Shown: positions 16,974 to 25,121 of the stretch, piece by piece
How the letters are laid out: each line of letters opens with the position of its first letter
Position numbering within the stretch: position 1 is the first letter of the stretch
DNA from: Methylobacterium fujisawaense
GTDB taxonomy: Bacteria; Pseudomonadota; Alphaproteobacteria; Rhizobiales; Beijerinckiaceae
Assembly (NCBI RefSeq): GCF_014138435.1
Contig: NZ_JACJIM010000008.1
Coordinates: 233,372-297,371 of the forward strand
DNA: 64,000 bases
Direction: 5' to 3'
Position numbers and translations under genes: made by a program
Notes under the pieces: model-generated
What the model was told of the DNA's origin: nothing
The model's database searches: none
Seen by the model: only the letters and a program-made list of their open reading frames with translations

Positions 16974-17717
16974 ATGATCGATGCCGACCGGAATGTCCCC
17001 GTTCACATCATCAACCTGGATCGCGACGCTGAGCGATTGAAAACATTCATGCATCGCAACGATTTTCTCCAGGTTGTCCGGCCGGACGCTGTCGAAGGCC
17101 GAAACCTGGATCGCGACGAACTTGCCAGGACCGGGATGATCCATCGAGATTTGCGCTATACAAATCCAGCCTTGGGCAATGCACATTCCCATATCGGTCT
17201 CTGGACCAAGGCAGCGGACGAGGATGTCTGTGTAACGATTGCGGAAGACGACGCGATTTTTTCGAGAGATTTTCATGCCGGGGCACGCACAATTCTGGAC
17301 GCGCTTCCCTCCGATTGGGATGTCGTTCTTTGGGGGGTGAACTTCGACGCCTTTCTCTGGCTTGAGGTTGTCGAAGGGGTTCGCTGCAAGCTGCAGTTCG
17401 AACAGGATGATCTTCGCGCTCGGGTTGCAGAGTTCCGTGATCGTGCCGGGCTGAACGTGCCGCTCCGTTTGCGTCATAGCTTCGGGGTAATGGCGTACAC
17501 GGTTTCACCCCTCGGCGCGAGAAACCTCATGAAGATCTGTCTTCCGCTTTCCAATCAGCTGATCGAATTTCCGGGCTATGGGGTCTTGATCGAAAACAAC
17601 ACGATCGATGCGGCAATGAACGCGGCTTATCCGAGTCTCAAGGCATTCGTTTGCATCCCACCACTGGCCATATCGGAAAATCGCCACGAGTCGTCGACCA
17701 TTCAGGGTGCAAAGTAA
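16974..17717 (+). CDS. GT25-family glycosyltransferase (LgtB/LpsA and collagen galactosyltransferase family)
   Basis: 247 aa from ATG 16974; a GTG 21 bp upstream is in frame but adds unlike sequence. VHIINLDRDAERLKTF is the GT25 opening motif, NAHSHIGLWTKA matches the family SH(x)4W block, and VTIAEDDAIF carries the conserved EDD. LRHSFGVMAYTVSPLGARNLM matches the later AYxxSxxGA(R/K) block. GT25 contains both lipooligosaccharide galactosyltransferases and the C-terminal catalytic half of animal COLGALT. With the COLGALT-N-like domain at 12520-14511 and the Gly-X-Thr collagen nearby, transfer to collagen-like Thr is an attractive hypothesis; action on LPS is the alternative. Confidence 0.85.
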   Translation: MIDADRNVPVHIINLDRDAERLKTFMHRNDFLQVVRPDAVEGRNLDRDELARTGMIHRDLRYTNPALGNAHSHIGLWTKAADEDVCVTIAEDDAIFSRDFHAGARTILDALPSDWDVVLWGVNFDAFLWLEVVEGVRCKLQFEQDDLRARVAEFRDRAGLNVPLRLRHSFGVMAYTVSPLGARNLMKICLPLSNQLIEFPGYGVLIENNTIDAAMNAAYPSLKAFVCIPPLAISENRHESSTIQGAK

Positions 17718-17858
17718 GGAATAGCTTCTGCTTTTAATCGAAAATGGATCGTATTCATTCAATAAAAGTGAGCCGGCAGCCTGCCGTCTTAGTGTCGTCC
17801 CCCATAACGATAGCGCGGCCCGGCAGGGTGTGATTCACGGCTCCTGCCGGAGGCGCCG

Positions 17859-18345
17859 ATGGATCATTCCTGGCTGACGGACGAGCAGTCTGCGAAGATC
17901 GCTCCGCACCTGCCCACCGATACGCGAGGCAAGGAGCGCGTCGACGACCCGCGCGTGATCGGCGGCATCGGTCACGGGCTGAAATCCGGCGGACGTCGGG
18001 CGGACGCACCGCGCGAGATCTACGGCCCGAAGAAGACCTTGACCGCTTCATGCGCTGGGCAGGCAAGGACGGGCGGTCTGTTCGAAGCTCTGGCTCAGGC
18101 TGGCGGACCGCCGGCCCAGGGTCTGATCGACGCATCCGGGGTGGAGGCCCATCGCTGTTCCACGGGAGGCGAAGGGGAGAACCGATGCGGGCAAGCGGGC
18201 GCTCGCGCGGTGGACGCACGGCCGGGATCCACGCGCCCCCCCGACCGCGCCTGCCGCCCGCTCGCTTTCCTGCTGATCGGCGGGCCGATCGCCGACTGCA
18301 CGGCTGGTGCGGCCGCTTCCTCGGCAGCCCTGCGGAGGACCGCGG
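17859..18345 (+). pseudogene. Decayed IS5-type transposase
   Basis: Fragments typical of IS5-family transposases appear in order: WLTDEQSAKIAPHLPTDTRG, DDPRVIGGI, LKSGGRRADAP, YGPKKTL, then LAQAGGPPAQGLIDASGVEA and CRPLAFLLIGGPIADCTAGA. The expected RFxRWA motif (here FMRWAGKDG) is in another phase, so frameshifts are present. The C-terminal catalytic part is missing. The remnant abuts the 3' end of the minus-strand WYL gene, so insertion probably occurred there. Terminal inverted repeats could not be confirmed. Confidence 0.75.
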
Positions 18346-18347
18346 CC

Positions 18348-19049
18348 TTATCGGACCCTTTGCGCGCACAGTCGTTCTGCCACGGCGCGCCACGCTTTGA
18401 CCAGCTGTCGACGGCTTCCCGGGTAATGCTCCACGAGAAGGGTCATATCGACAACGCGTTCGGCGTCGAAAATGCAATAACCGGCGTCTCTCTCACACCA
18501 AGCTGCAAAGCTTCGCCCGGATCCGTCGAAACCAAGCATGATCGGCCAGACGATCCTCTCCGACGTGCCGCCACTTTCTTCACGGTAGACAACCCGCATC
18601 TTACGCTGCTCGCGCATCGCGCGGCGGCACTGCGCCAGATCGAAGCGCGTGGCGACCGAGGGAGGGCCGGAGGCGACGTAGAAACTGCTGTCGTCGAGAG
18701 CCGGCCGCAGGGTCGGAGTCAGCACGCTATCGATCTTGGCGAGAGCATTGCGAACGGCCTCAGCCAGGGCGGCGTCGGTCTGACGGCTCACCCATTCCGC
18801 ACCGATGACCAGTGCGTGCAGTTCCTCTTCGGTGAATGAGAGCGGCGGGAGCAAGAAACCAGGGCGGAGAGCATAGCCGACGCCGGCCTCCGCATCGATG
18901 TCGGCCCCCATGGCTTGCAGAGTCGCGATATCCCTGCGGATGGTGCGCAAGGAGACGCCGGCCTCGCGAGCGAGCACCGCGCCCGCCACCACCCCTCGGT
19001 GACGGCGGAGACGCTGGAGGAGGTCGAAGAGACGGTGACTGCGCGACAC
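18348..19049 (-). CDS. WYL-domain HTH transcriptional regulator (YafY/DeoR-like)
   Basis: 233 aa from GTG. The winged helix-turn-helix has VSLRTIRRDIATLQAMGADI, followed by YALRPGFLLPPLSFTEEELHAL and a WYL-type ligand domain (MRVVYREESGG, PIMLGF, CIFDAERVVDM). The literal W-Y-L triplet is not retained. It begins 2 bp after the stop of the upstream oxidoreductase on the same strand, so the pair is one operon. It probably controls that operon through the palindrome at 20025-20043. The C terminus abuts the transposase remnant but looks intact. Confidence 0.88.
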   Translation of the reverse strand: MSRSHRLFDLLQRLRRHRGVVAGAVLAREAGVSLRTIRRDIATLQAMGADIDAEAGVGYALRPGFLLPPLSFTEEELHALVIGAEWVSRQTDAALAEAVRNALAKIDSVLTPTLRPALDDSSFYVASGPPSVATRFDLAQCRRAMREQRKMRVVYREESGGTSERIVWPIMLGFDGSGRSFAAWCERDAGYCIFDAERVVDMTLLVEHYPGSRRQLVKAWRAVAERLCAQRVR

Positions 19050-19051
19050 GG

Positions 19052-19984
19052 CTACCCGATCGTGACGACCACTTTGCCGCGCAGCTTGCGGCCCGCCTCG
19101 ATTGCCGAGATCAGCGGAATAGCTTGCGCGAGCGGCACGGTTTCGGCAATCGGCAGAACCAGCGTCCTGTCATGGGCTGCCTTTGCCAGGCGGTCGAGCA
19201 GGTCCGCACGTGGCTTTCCGACGATCGGTTTCATCCGCCGGTCGAACACGGCACGCAAGAACCGTACGGGCGTAGGCTCGACCGTGGTGAAGGTGCCGCC
19301 CTTGCGCAGCATGCCGATACCGGTTGACGTCGAGAGCGTTCCTGCAGCATCGAACACCACGTCGAATACCTCGGAAATCGTCGATGCGGCGGTGACCCGA
19401 TAATCATAGACTGTTTGGAGCCCGAGCGAGCGGGCACGCTCGATCCCTTCGGCGCCACAGCTGCCCGACACCTCGGCGCCGAACATGCGTGCGATCTGCA
19501 CGCCGGCCTCTCCGACAGCACCCGAGCATCCATTGATGAACACGCTCTGACCGGGCCTCAGTCGCGCCTTGTCGATGAGGCCATTCCAAGCCGTGACGCC
19601 CGCCGTCCCGAGGCATGCGGCCTGCTCGAAGGAGACGGTCTCCGGCTTTTTCGCGAGCGCGGCTTCCTTGGCAATGACGGCTTCGGCCAGTGAACCGGCC
19701 TCCTTGAAGCGCGCCATGCCGAAGATCGCGTCGCCGATCTTGAATCGGGTCACGTCGGCCCCGACCGCGGTGACGGTGCCGGCCAAGTCCAGACCCATTC
19801 CACGCGGGAACGATCGCCCGGTCACGATCTTCATCGCGCCGTTGCGGACCTTCCAGTCGATCGGGTTGAGCGCGGCGCGACGGACGGCGACCGCCACTTC
19901 GTCCTTCCCTGGCGTTCCCAGCGCAAACTCTTCGAGCCGCATGACTTCGGGGCCGCCGTAGGAGTGATATTGAATGCGTTTCAT
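19052..19984 (-). CDS. Zinc-independent MDR-family NADP-dependent oxidoreductase (quinone reductase type)
   Basis: 310 aa from ATG 19984, preceded by AAAGGCGAG. MDR pattern: N-terminal GroES-like half (HSYGGPEVMRLEEF, ALNPIDWKVRNG, PRGMGLDLAGTVTAVG), then a Rossmann half (CLGTAGVTAW, FINGCSGAVGEAGVQIA). Catalytic-zinc ligands of classical alcohol dehydrogenases are absent. It most likely reduces quinones or alpha,beta-unsaturated carbonyls with NADPH in the cytoplasm. It is the first gene of an operon with the WYL regulator. Confidence 0.9.
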   Translation of the reverse strand: MKRIQYHSYGGPEVMRLEEFALGTPGKDEVAVAVRRAALNPIDWKVRNGAMKIVTGRSFPRGMGLDLAGTVTAVGADVTRFKIGDAIFGMARFKEAGSLAEAVIAKEAALAKKPETVSFEQAACLGTAGVTAWNGLIDKARLRPGQSVFINGCSGAVGEAGVQIARMFGAEVSGSCGAEGIERARSLGLQTVYDYRVTAASTISEVFDVVFDAAGTLSTSTGIGMLRKGGTFTTVEPTPVRFLRAVFDRRMKPIVGKPRADLLDRLAKAAHDRTLVLPIAETVPLAQAIPLISAIEAGRKLRGKVVVTIG

Positions 19985-20024
19985 GGACTCGCCTTTCACC
20001 CGAGGCGGCGTCCTACGACGCCGT

Positions 20025-20043
20025 GGTGACAATTTCTGTCACC
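20025..20043 (-). promoter_or_regulatory. Operator-like palindrome upstream of the MDR/WYL operon
   Basis: Perfect 7-bp arms GGTGACA / TGTCACC separated by ATTTC, centred about 50 bp upstream of the oxidoreductase start. The size and position fit a dimeric HTH regulator, most simply the WYL protein encoded in the same operon. Confidence 0.6.
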
Positions 20044-20934
20044 ATCGTGGAAGCGGGAGCGGCGGACGGCATCCGCCCGCGTAGGAGCGCGCCCTGATGG
20101 CGGGGGCGTACTGGCTTCAACAGCAAGTCAGGGAGCGCTCGGCCGCTGATTGGCCCCGATCCATGATGCAGTCCGAACCTTCGCGATCGAGACGTGGTGG
20201 ATAGATCGCAGTGCCTGTTTGAGATCTGGATCGGAATCTCTGTCAGATCTGGCGCGAGTCAGGCCGCAACATGTGCGACGATGGTCGGTCGGAGGCTGAA
20301 CGTCGGCTTCTGGACGACGATCTACGGTCCGCTGTCCACCTTAAGTCGAAGATGTCGGAGGGGCGGTGAATGGCTGCTTCCGGGTGTCGGCGAAAGCTGG
20401 CGGCACGGCTGGCAGGGGTTGGGTGCGGACCGGCGGCTCAGGGTGGGTTTCTGACAATCCGCTTCCGGGCGCAAAACGCGAGAAGCAGACGCGTTTACGA
20501 GGATCCAGAAGGACACTCAGTCGATGGCCGTCTGATGCACGTGATGATCTCCTATTGGTCGGTTATGGGCCGACGTTTCGGAACCAGGATATCACCACCC
20601 TTCGCGCTTCGATTTTCGCGCTCGGCAGGTTGATTTTGGCGCGACTCAGAATATGATTTCCATGTCGAGAAGAGAGCAGACCGATTGGTAGCGCGGTCGC
20701 CGCTTGCGGTTTCTCATCGCCCAACTGGCTCCACGACGTTCAAACCTGGCAGACGCCAAGGTGAACGTAGGCGTGCGCGTTGCGCGCCGGTGGAGATGGG
20801 TGCCTTATGTCTGGTCGCTTAACAGACATCGTCTCGAAAACCATCTCAGCGCTTACCTTGGTAGCTCCAGGTCCTTTCGCGGGCCGCTCCGGCGGCTGGT
20901 CGCTCGATCTAGGCCTATATCAAGGACAACAAAC
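20044..20934. other. Intergenic region, about 890 bp, no gene supportable
   Basis: Short frames occur on both strands, but none has a domain-like translation. The last 30 bp carry the ribosome site AAGGA of the FAD monooxygenase. The length and mixed composition suggest decayed sequence. Confidence 0.4.
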
Positions 20935-22149
20935 GTGAAAATCATCATCATCGGTGCGGGGATCGGCGGTCTTTGTCTTGCGCAACATTTGCGCGCATCG
21001 CAAATTGAGGTCGCGGTCTATGATCGAGATGCAGGCCCCTGGGATCGAAAGCAGGGCTACCGCCTGCATCTGGATGCCGATGGCATCTCGGCGCTGAAAG
21101 CCGCCCTGCCTGGGCCGCTGTTTGCGCTGTTCGAGGCCACCTCGATGCACCCACTGCCCTACACGACCATCATGGACACGAGTTTCGCAATCCAGCGCCG
21201 GTTCCAGACCGACGACTACAGCAAGACGCAGCATCACCTGACCGACGGCATTGCCCAGCACCTGAACGTGAACCGTGCGACCCTGCGCGAGATCCTGTTG
21301 CAGGATCTGGAGGATGTTTGTCACTGGGATGCACGGCTCGAAGGTTATGAGACAGATGAGACGGGGGTCTCCGCGATTTTTTCCGATGGCCGGACGGCGC
21401 GCGGCACAATGCTGGTGGGTGCGGACGGCGCGGGGTCGGCGTTGCGCCGTCAAAGGGCGCCTGACGCGAAGATGATGGATTCGGGTGCCCGCGCCATCTA
21501 TGGCCGCCTGGCCTTGAGCGACGCGCGGCGGGTTCTGCCGCCTCACGCCCTGGCCGATATTTTCACCGCCGCCTTCGACACCCGCAAGTTGATCCTGGGC
21601 GTGGGGCCTGTGATCTATCCGATGGCGCCCGATCAAGCGGCCCGCGCCTTGCTGCCGCAGGCGAGGCTTCGGACGCAGGATGATTACATCGGCTGCATCA
21701 TCGCGGGGCGCAAGGAGCTGTTCGGGGACGACGAAGCCGCCCTGCGCGCGGCCTCCAGCGACACGCTGCAGGATCTGGCGAGCCGGCTTCTGGCAGAGTG
21801 GCCGTCAGGGGCTGCAAAGGTGCCGCGGGCGGGCGAAGCGGGTTCATTCTTCTATGTCGAGATGGCCTCTTGCATTCCCTTCGATCTCCAGCCGGAGACG
21901 AGGGTCACGCTCCTGGGCGACGCGATCCACACGATGACGCCCAGCCTGGGGCGAGGCGCGAACGTCGCCTTGCGCGATGCGGGGCTTTTGAGGAACTGGA
22001 TCGTGAAGCATCACAAAGGCGAGTTGTCCTGCGATGCAGCGCTTCAGGCGTATGAGCGGGAGATGACCACCTATGGCTTCGAGGTGGTTCGCCGTTCGGC
22101 GGATATGGGTGCAAAGCTCCTTGGACAGGATCCCCTGTCGCCGAGTTGA
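20935..22149 (+). CDS. FAD-dependent monooxygenase (aromatic hydroxylase type)
   Basis: 404 aa from GTG 20935, with AAGGA eight bases upstream. VKIIIIGAGIGGLCLAQHL is the GxGxxG ADP-binding motif, VGADGAGSALRRQ the DG-type FAD/NAD(P)H motif, and LLGDAIHTMTPSLGRGAN the GD motif that holds the FAD ribityl chain. This is the p-hydroxybenzoate hydroxylase fold. The substrate is unknown. An in-frame extension upstream exists but lacks a ribosome site and similar sequence. It stands alone on the plus strand, divergent from the MDR operon. Confidence 0.9.
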   Translation: MKIIIIGAGIGGLCLAQHLRASQIEVAVYDRDAGPWDRKQGYRLHLDADGISALKAALPGPLFALFEATSMHPLPYTTIMDTSFAIQRRFQTDDYSKTQHHLTDGIAQHLNVNRATLREILLQDLEDVCHWDARLEGYETDETGVSAIFSDGRTARGTMLVGADGAGSALRRQRAPDAKMMDSGARAIYGRLALSDARRVLPPHALADIFTAAFDTRKLILGVGPVIYPMAPDQAARALLPQARLRTQDDYIGCIIAGRKELFGDDEAALRAASSDTLQDLASRLLAEWPSGAAKVPRAGEAGSFFYVEMASCIPFDLQPETRVTLLGDAIHTMTPSLGRGANVALRDAGLLRNWIVKHHKGELSCDAALQAYEREMTTYGFEVVRRSADMGAKLLGQDPLSPS

Positions 22150-22163
22150 AACGACGGCGACAG
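22135..22163 (+). terminator. Hairpin spanning the stop codon of the FAD monooxygenase
   Basis: Perfect 9-bp arms CTGTCGCCG / CGGCGACAG with an 11-nt loop that contains the TGA stop codon. It may terminate or stabilise the transcript. No U-run. Confidence 0.4.
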
Positions 22164-22398
22164 CCAACCCGGCCTCGAACGAAAGTGGGGCGCGAACGAG
22201 TTACGATCGCTTCCGGGATGCGCTGATCGTCGCCTAAGCGTCTGGCATGGGTCGCGTCCGGAAACGCGGCTCGGGATGGGTTTCCGCCGGTCCGTTTTCG
22301 GGCGGCCCGCAATGCTTGAATCCTTAGATTATATACAATAGACGGGCGGCCCCTCCAATCTCCGCCCTCGTATGGCGAGCTGTGGACCGAGACCGCGG

Positions 22399-23343
22399 AT
22401 GCGACCGCTTTTTTCGACTGAGGGCCTCCACCCCAGGATCGCCTTCCGTCGATGGCGGGAGATGATGTGCGATCAGATGGTTCCGAACGAGATCCGGAAT
22501 CTTGACGCGGCGCCGTTCCACGGCCGGATCGAGGTCACCGCGATCGGAGCGTTGCCGATCACGCGAAGCGTTCAGAGTTCCACCCGGACCGAAGTGACAC
22601 CCGAGGCGGTGCGGCGGAACGGCCGGGGTGACCGCCTCTACGCGGTCTTCAGCCAATCCGGCCGCCATGCCGTCCAGCAGAACGAGCGTGAGGCGCTGGC
22701 TCGGGCCGGCGATTTCGTCGTGCTCGATCATCGACCGGGCGTGAGCGAGATCGAGACCGGCACCTTCCTGATCCTCGACCTGCCGCGGGAGCGCCTGGAG
22801 AGCGTGCTGGGCCCGTCTCAACTGTTCACTGCCCTCGCGGTCGAGGCCAACCTCGCCTCTACGATGCTCGCGAACACCTACGTCCAGGAACTGATCCGGG
22901 TGGGAGATCGGCTCAACCCCGACGGTGCGGCGCGCATGGCGTCGATTGGGATCGATCTCGTCGTGGCCAGTCTCGCCGAACGGTTGGCGCAGGCGGTGCC
23001 CCGCTCCATACACGGCAACGCCACCGTCCAGCGCGCCAAGGCCTACGTCGAGGCGCACTTGAGTGACACGACCCTCGACCCGCCGAAGCTCGCCGCCGCG
23101 GTCGGCGTGTCGCTGCGCCGGCTGCAGGAGCTGTTCCACGAGCGCGGCCGGCACATTTCCGACTACATCTGGGGACGCCGGATAGAGGCGGCAGCCAAGC
23201 GCCTAGCCGATCCGGCCTGCGCCCACCTGTCGATCGGCATGCTGGCTTACGGCTGCGGCTTCAGCAGCCAGGCGCATTTCGCGCGCCGCTTCAAGGATCG
23301 CCACGGCATGAGCCCGCGTGACTACCGGCGGGCGCACAGGTAG
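22399..23343 (+). CDS. AraC-family transcriptional regulator with AraC-binding-like (cupin) domain
   Basis: About 314 aa from ATG 22399 (MRPLFSTEG...); ATG 22372 is an alternative. The N-terminal half (FSTEGLHPRIAFRRWREMM, GDFVVLDHRPG) matches the AraC-binding-like domain of the FeaR/NphR type. The C-terminal HTH pair reads LAAAVGVSLRRLQELFHERG and YGCGFSSQAHFARRFKDRHG, ending with the usual MSPRDYRR. Relatives activate aromatic or amine catabolism. The FAD monooxygenase upstream on the same strand is a plausible target, but no divergent target gene is present. Confidence 0.92.
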   Translation: MRPLFSTEGLHPRIAFRRWREMMCDQMVPNEIRNLDAAPFHGRIEVTAIGALPITRSVQSSTRTEVTPEAVRRNGRGDRLYAVFSQSGRHAVQQNEREALARAGDFVVLDHRPGVSEIETGTFLILDLPRERLESVLGPSQLFTALAVEANLASTMLANTYVQELIRVGDRLNPDGAARMASIGIDLVVASLAERLAQAVPRSIHGNATVQRAKAYVEAHLSDTTLDPPKLAAAVGVSLRRLQELFHERGRHISDYIWGRRIEAAAKRLADPACAHLSIGMLAYGCGFSSQAHFARRFKDRHGMSPRDYRRAHR

Positions 23344-24179
23344 GACGTGCCGTCGGCCGCATCCGTTTTCGGGCTGTCGTCCGAGTCCGCCGAGTGGCCG
23401 AATTGGATCGGAGACGGACCGTCCGCTCTTACTTCGACATTGCCCCGACCGGCCCGCTCCGGGTCGGCCGGATAGGGGCGCCGACCGCCGGGCTGATCTT
23501 TGTCAGTCGCTCGGATGACGGGAAACCCGACGGCGTGACGGTGGCCATCGATGGGACGACGACCGTCCGCGCCGCCGCCCGCACGCTGACGCACGCGCGG
23601 CCCGTCGCCGTTCCGTTTGTGGCCGGTCGACCAGCAGATGCAGGTCGCTGTCCCGCAGGGCCGCCCCGCTGCCCTCGCCTGCGTCACGATCGGGCTGGAC
23701 GAGGCGAAGCGGCCAGGCGTCGTCCACAGGATCTTCGAGGCCCGCGGCTTCGGTCAGGACGCGGTTGCCTCCTCGACCAGCGCAGCTCGCTCACCGGTCG
23801 AGCCGCGTCGGAGCGCCCGTCACATCGCATTCGGGTGAACGGTGGAGGGCCGGGCGCGCGGCTCCGCAAAGATGCGAGCCCAGGATCCCATTCACGGGCG
23901 GCAATGGCCCGCTTCCCTGGCCGCACGGGGCCGACCGCCGGGTGAAGAGCGGCCACGAACGGGGAGCCTCGATGAGGGGATGCCAGGGCGCACGGCCAGC
24001 CGCGCAGACGCATGGGGCGCCCGATCTGCCGCATGACGTCGATGGTTCACAATCCAACACGTCGGAGTTGCGAACCGCCCGCGTGGCTTGCTGCCCAGGA
24101 TTGCTTGTGGAACCGTATGGGCCTGGGAGAGGTGACAGATGCTCCGCACCGAGCGTTCCAAGACGAAGCGCGATCTGAG
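23344..24179. other. Region of unclear coding status, 836 bp
   Basis: Frames at 23394-23945 and 23617-23838 (plus) and 23503-23727 (minus) are open and overlap. The stretch near 23640-23760 (plus) reads with ordinary composition (ALACVTIGLDEAKRPGVVH), so a small gene or remnant may exist. I cannot choose a start or assign a function. Confidence 0.3.
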
Positions 24180-24473
24180 ATGACGGCTGAGGGTCCGCCC
24201 GACAAGATGGCCGAGGTTGCTGGACTGGCGGCCGCCATCGCCGACCACATCCTCGCGCAGCACGAGGCCGGTCTCACGATCCCGCCGGACCAGTTCAGGA
24301 TGCTCGTGAGCGCCGCCCGGATGCTCCTGGACAACGGCGTATCGTGGCCGCCATCGGTGACATACCTCGTGATGGAAGTCGCCCGGCGGGTCGAGGAAGC
24401 CGAGCCTCCGCCCAAGGGCGACGAGGTCGTGGCGCACCTGACGCGGGCGCTCAACGCGGCCAAACCCACCTGA
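24180..24473 (+). CDS. Hypothetical protein (97 aa)
   Basis: From ATG 24180 the protein reads MTAEGPPDKMAEVAGLAAAI, then HILAQHEAGLTIPPDQFRML and SYLV-like VTYLVMEVARRVEEAE. It looks like a small soluble all-alpha protein. The in-frame extension to 24012 is Cys/Arg-rich and probably not translated. Function not recognised. Confidence 0.6.
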   Translation: MTAEGPPDKMAEVAGLAAAIADHILAQHEAGLTIPPDQFRMLVSAARMLLDNGVSWPPSVTYLVMEVARRVEEAEPPPKGDEVVAHLTRALNAAKPT

Positions 24474-24537
24474 GGCCTGCCTGAGGCGCACCGTCACGCG
24501 GCGGGCGCGCCGATTTCCTGCGGGATCGGCGCCCTAT

Positions 24538-24822
24538 ATGGGCCCCATGCCCACACTCGGCCTCAAGCTCCCGCTCCGGATCTGCGTCCTCGAGAACGCC
24601 GCCTGCGTCGAGGATGCCGGCGGCCGGCGCACCGGCTACGTCTACTGGGACGAGGGCAGGCCGGGAGGAGGCAACAGTGCCTTCACCCGCGCCGAAGCCA
24701 TCGAGCAGGTCCGGATCATCGCGAGCGCCTGGGCCGGCGCCCTGGTCCACAGCGGCACCCTCGACACCGGCCCGGCACCCGAGCCGGGCGCCGCCGCCGC
24801 CGAGCCATCTCCGGAAGGCTGA
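24538..24822 (+). CDS. Hypothetical protein (about 94 aa)
   Basis: It starts MGPMPTLGLKLPLRICVLEN, so ATG 24547 is an alternative start. The middle (GRRTGYVYWDEGRP) looks compact and beta-rich, followed by an acidic helix (FTRAEAIEQVRIIASAWAGAL) and a Pro/Ala-rich tail. No known domain recognised. It lies 64 bp after the previous small gene on the same strand. Confidence 0.5.
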   Translation: MGPMPTLGLKLPLRICVLENAACVEDAGGRRTGYVYWDEGRPGGGNSAFTRAEAIEQVRIIASAWAGALVHSGTLDTGPAPEPGAAAAEPSPEG

Positions 24823-24846
24823 TCGCTCCCGGTAAAGCGGGATCCG

Positions 24847-25023
24847 CTACAGGCCGGCGCCGCTCACGTACGAGACCGGCGCGCCCGAGCTCGTCGCGGA
24901 GGCCGCCACGGTGGCGGCGATCCAGTCGCCGTCGCCGGTCGCGGGCACCCGGCACGCCCGTGCCATGGCCCATACCTGACGGCGCCAGAGCCAGAGGCGG
25001 AGGGTGTGGATGAGGTCGTACAC
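24847..25023 (-). CDS. Possible small protein (58 aa)
   Basis: From GTG 25023 the translation is VYDLIHTLRLWLWRRQVWAM, then ACRVPATGDGDWIAATVAAS and SSGAPVSYVSGAGL before a TAG. It has a Trp-rich amphipathic N terminus and ordinary composition, with a G-rich run upstream as a possible ribosome site. Convergent with the hypothetical gene ending at 24822. Function unknown; could be chance. Confidence 0.35.
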   Translation of the reverse strand: MYDLIHTLRLWLWRRQVWAMARACRVPATGDGDWIAATVAASATSSGAPVSYVSGAGL

Positions 25024-25121
25024 GGCCGGCCCCCCATGCTGTCGCTCCCGTCCATGTGGGGCGCGCGCTCGGTCCGCTCAAGCGTGCGGCGCCCTCATGG
25101 CTGCGTTCGGATGCCCCGCAC

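Noticed and set aside
17859..18839. Single 326-aa protein
   Set aside because: Only its first part resembles IS5 transposase, with motifs split between phases; the rest lies opposite the WYL regulator.
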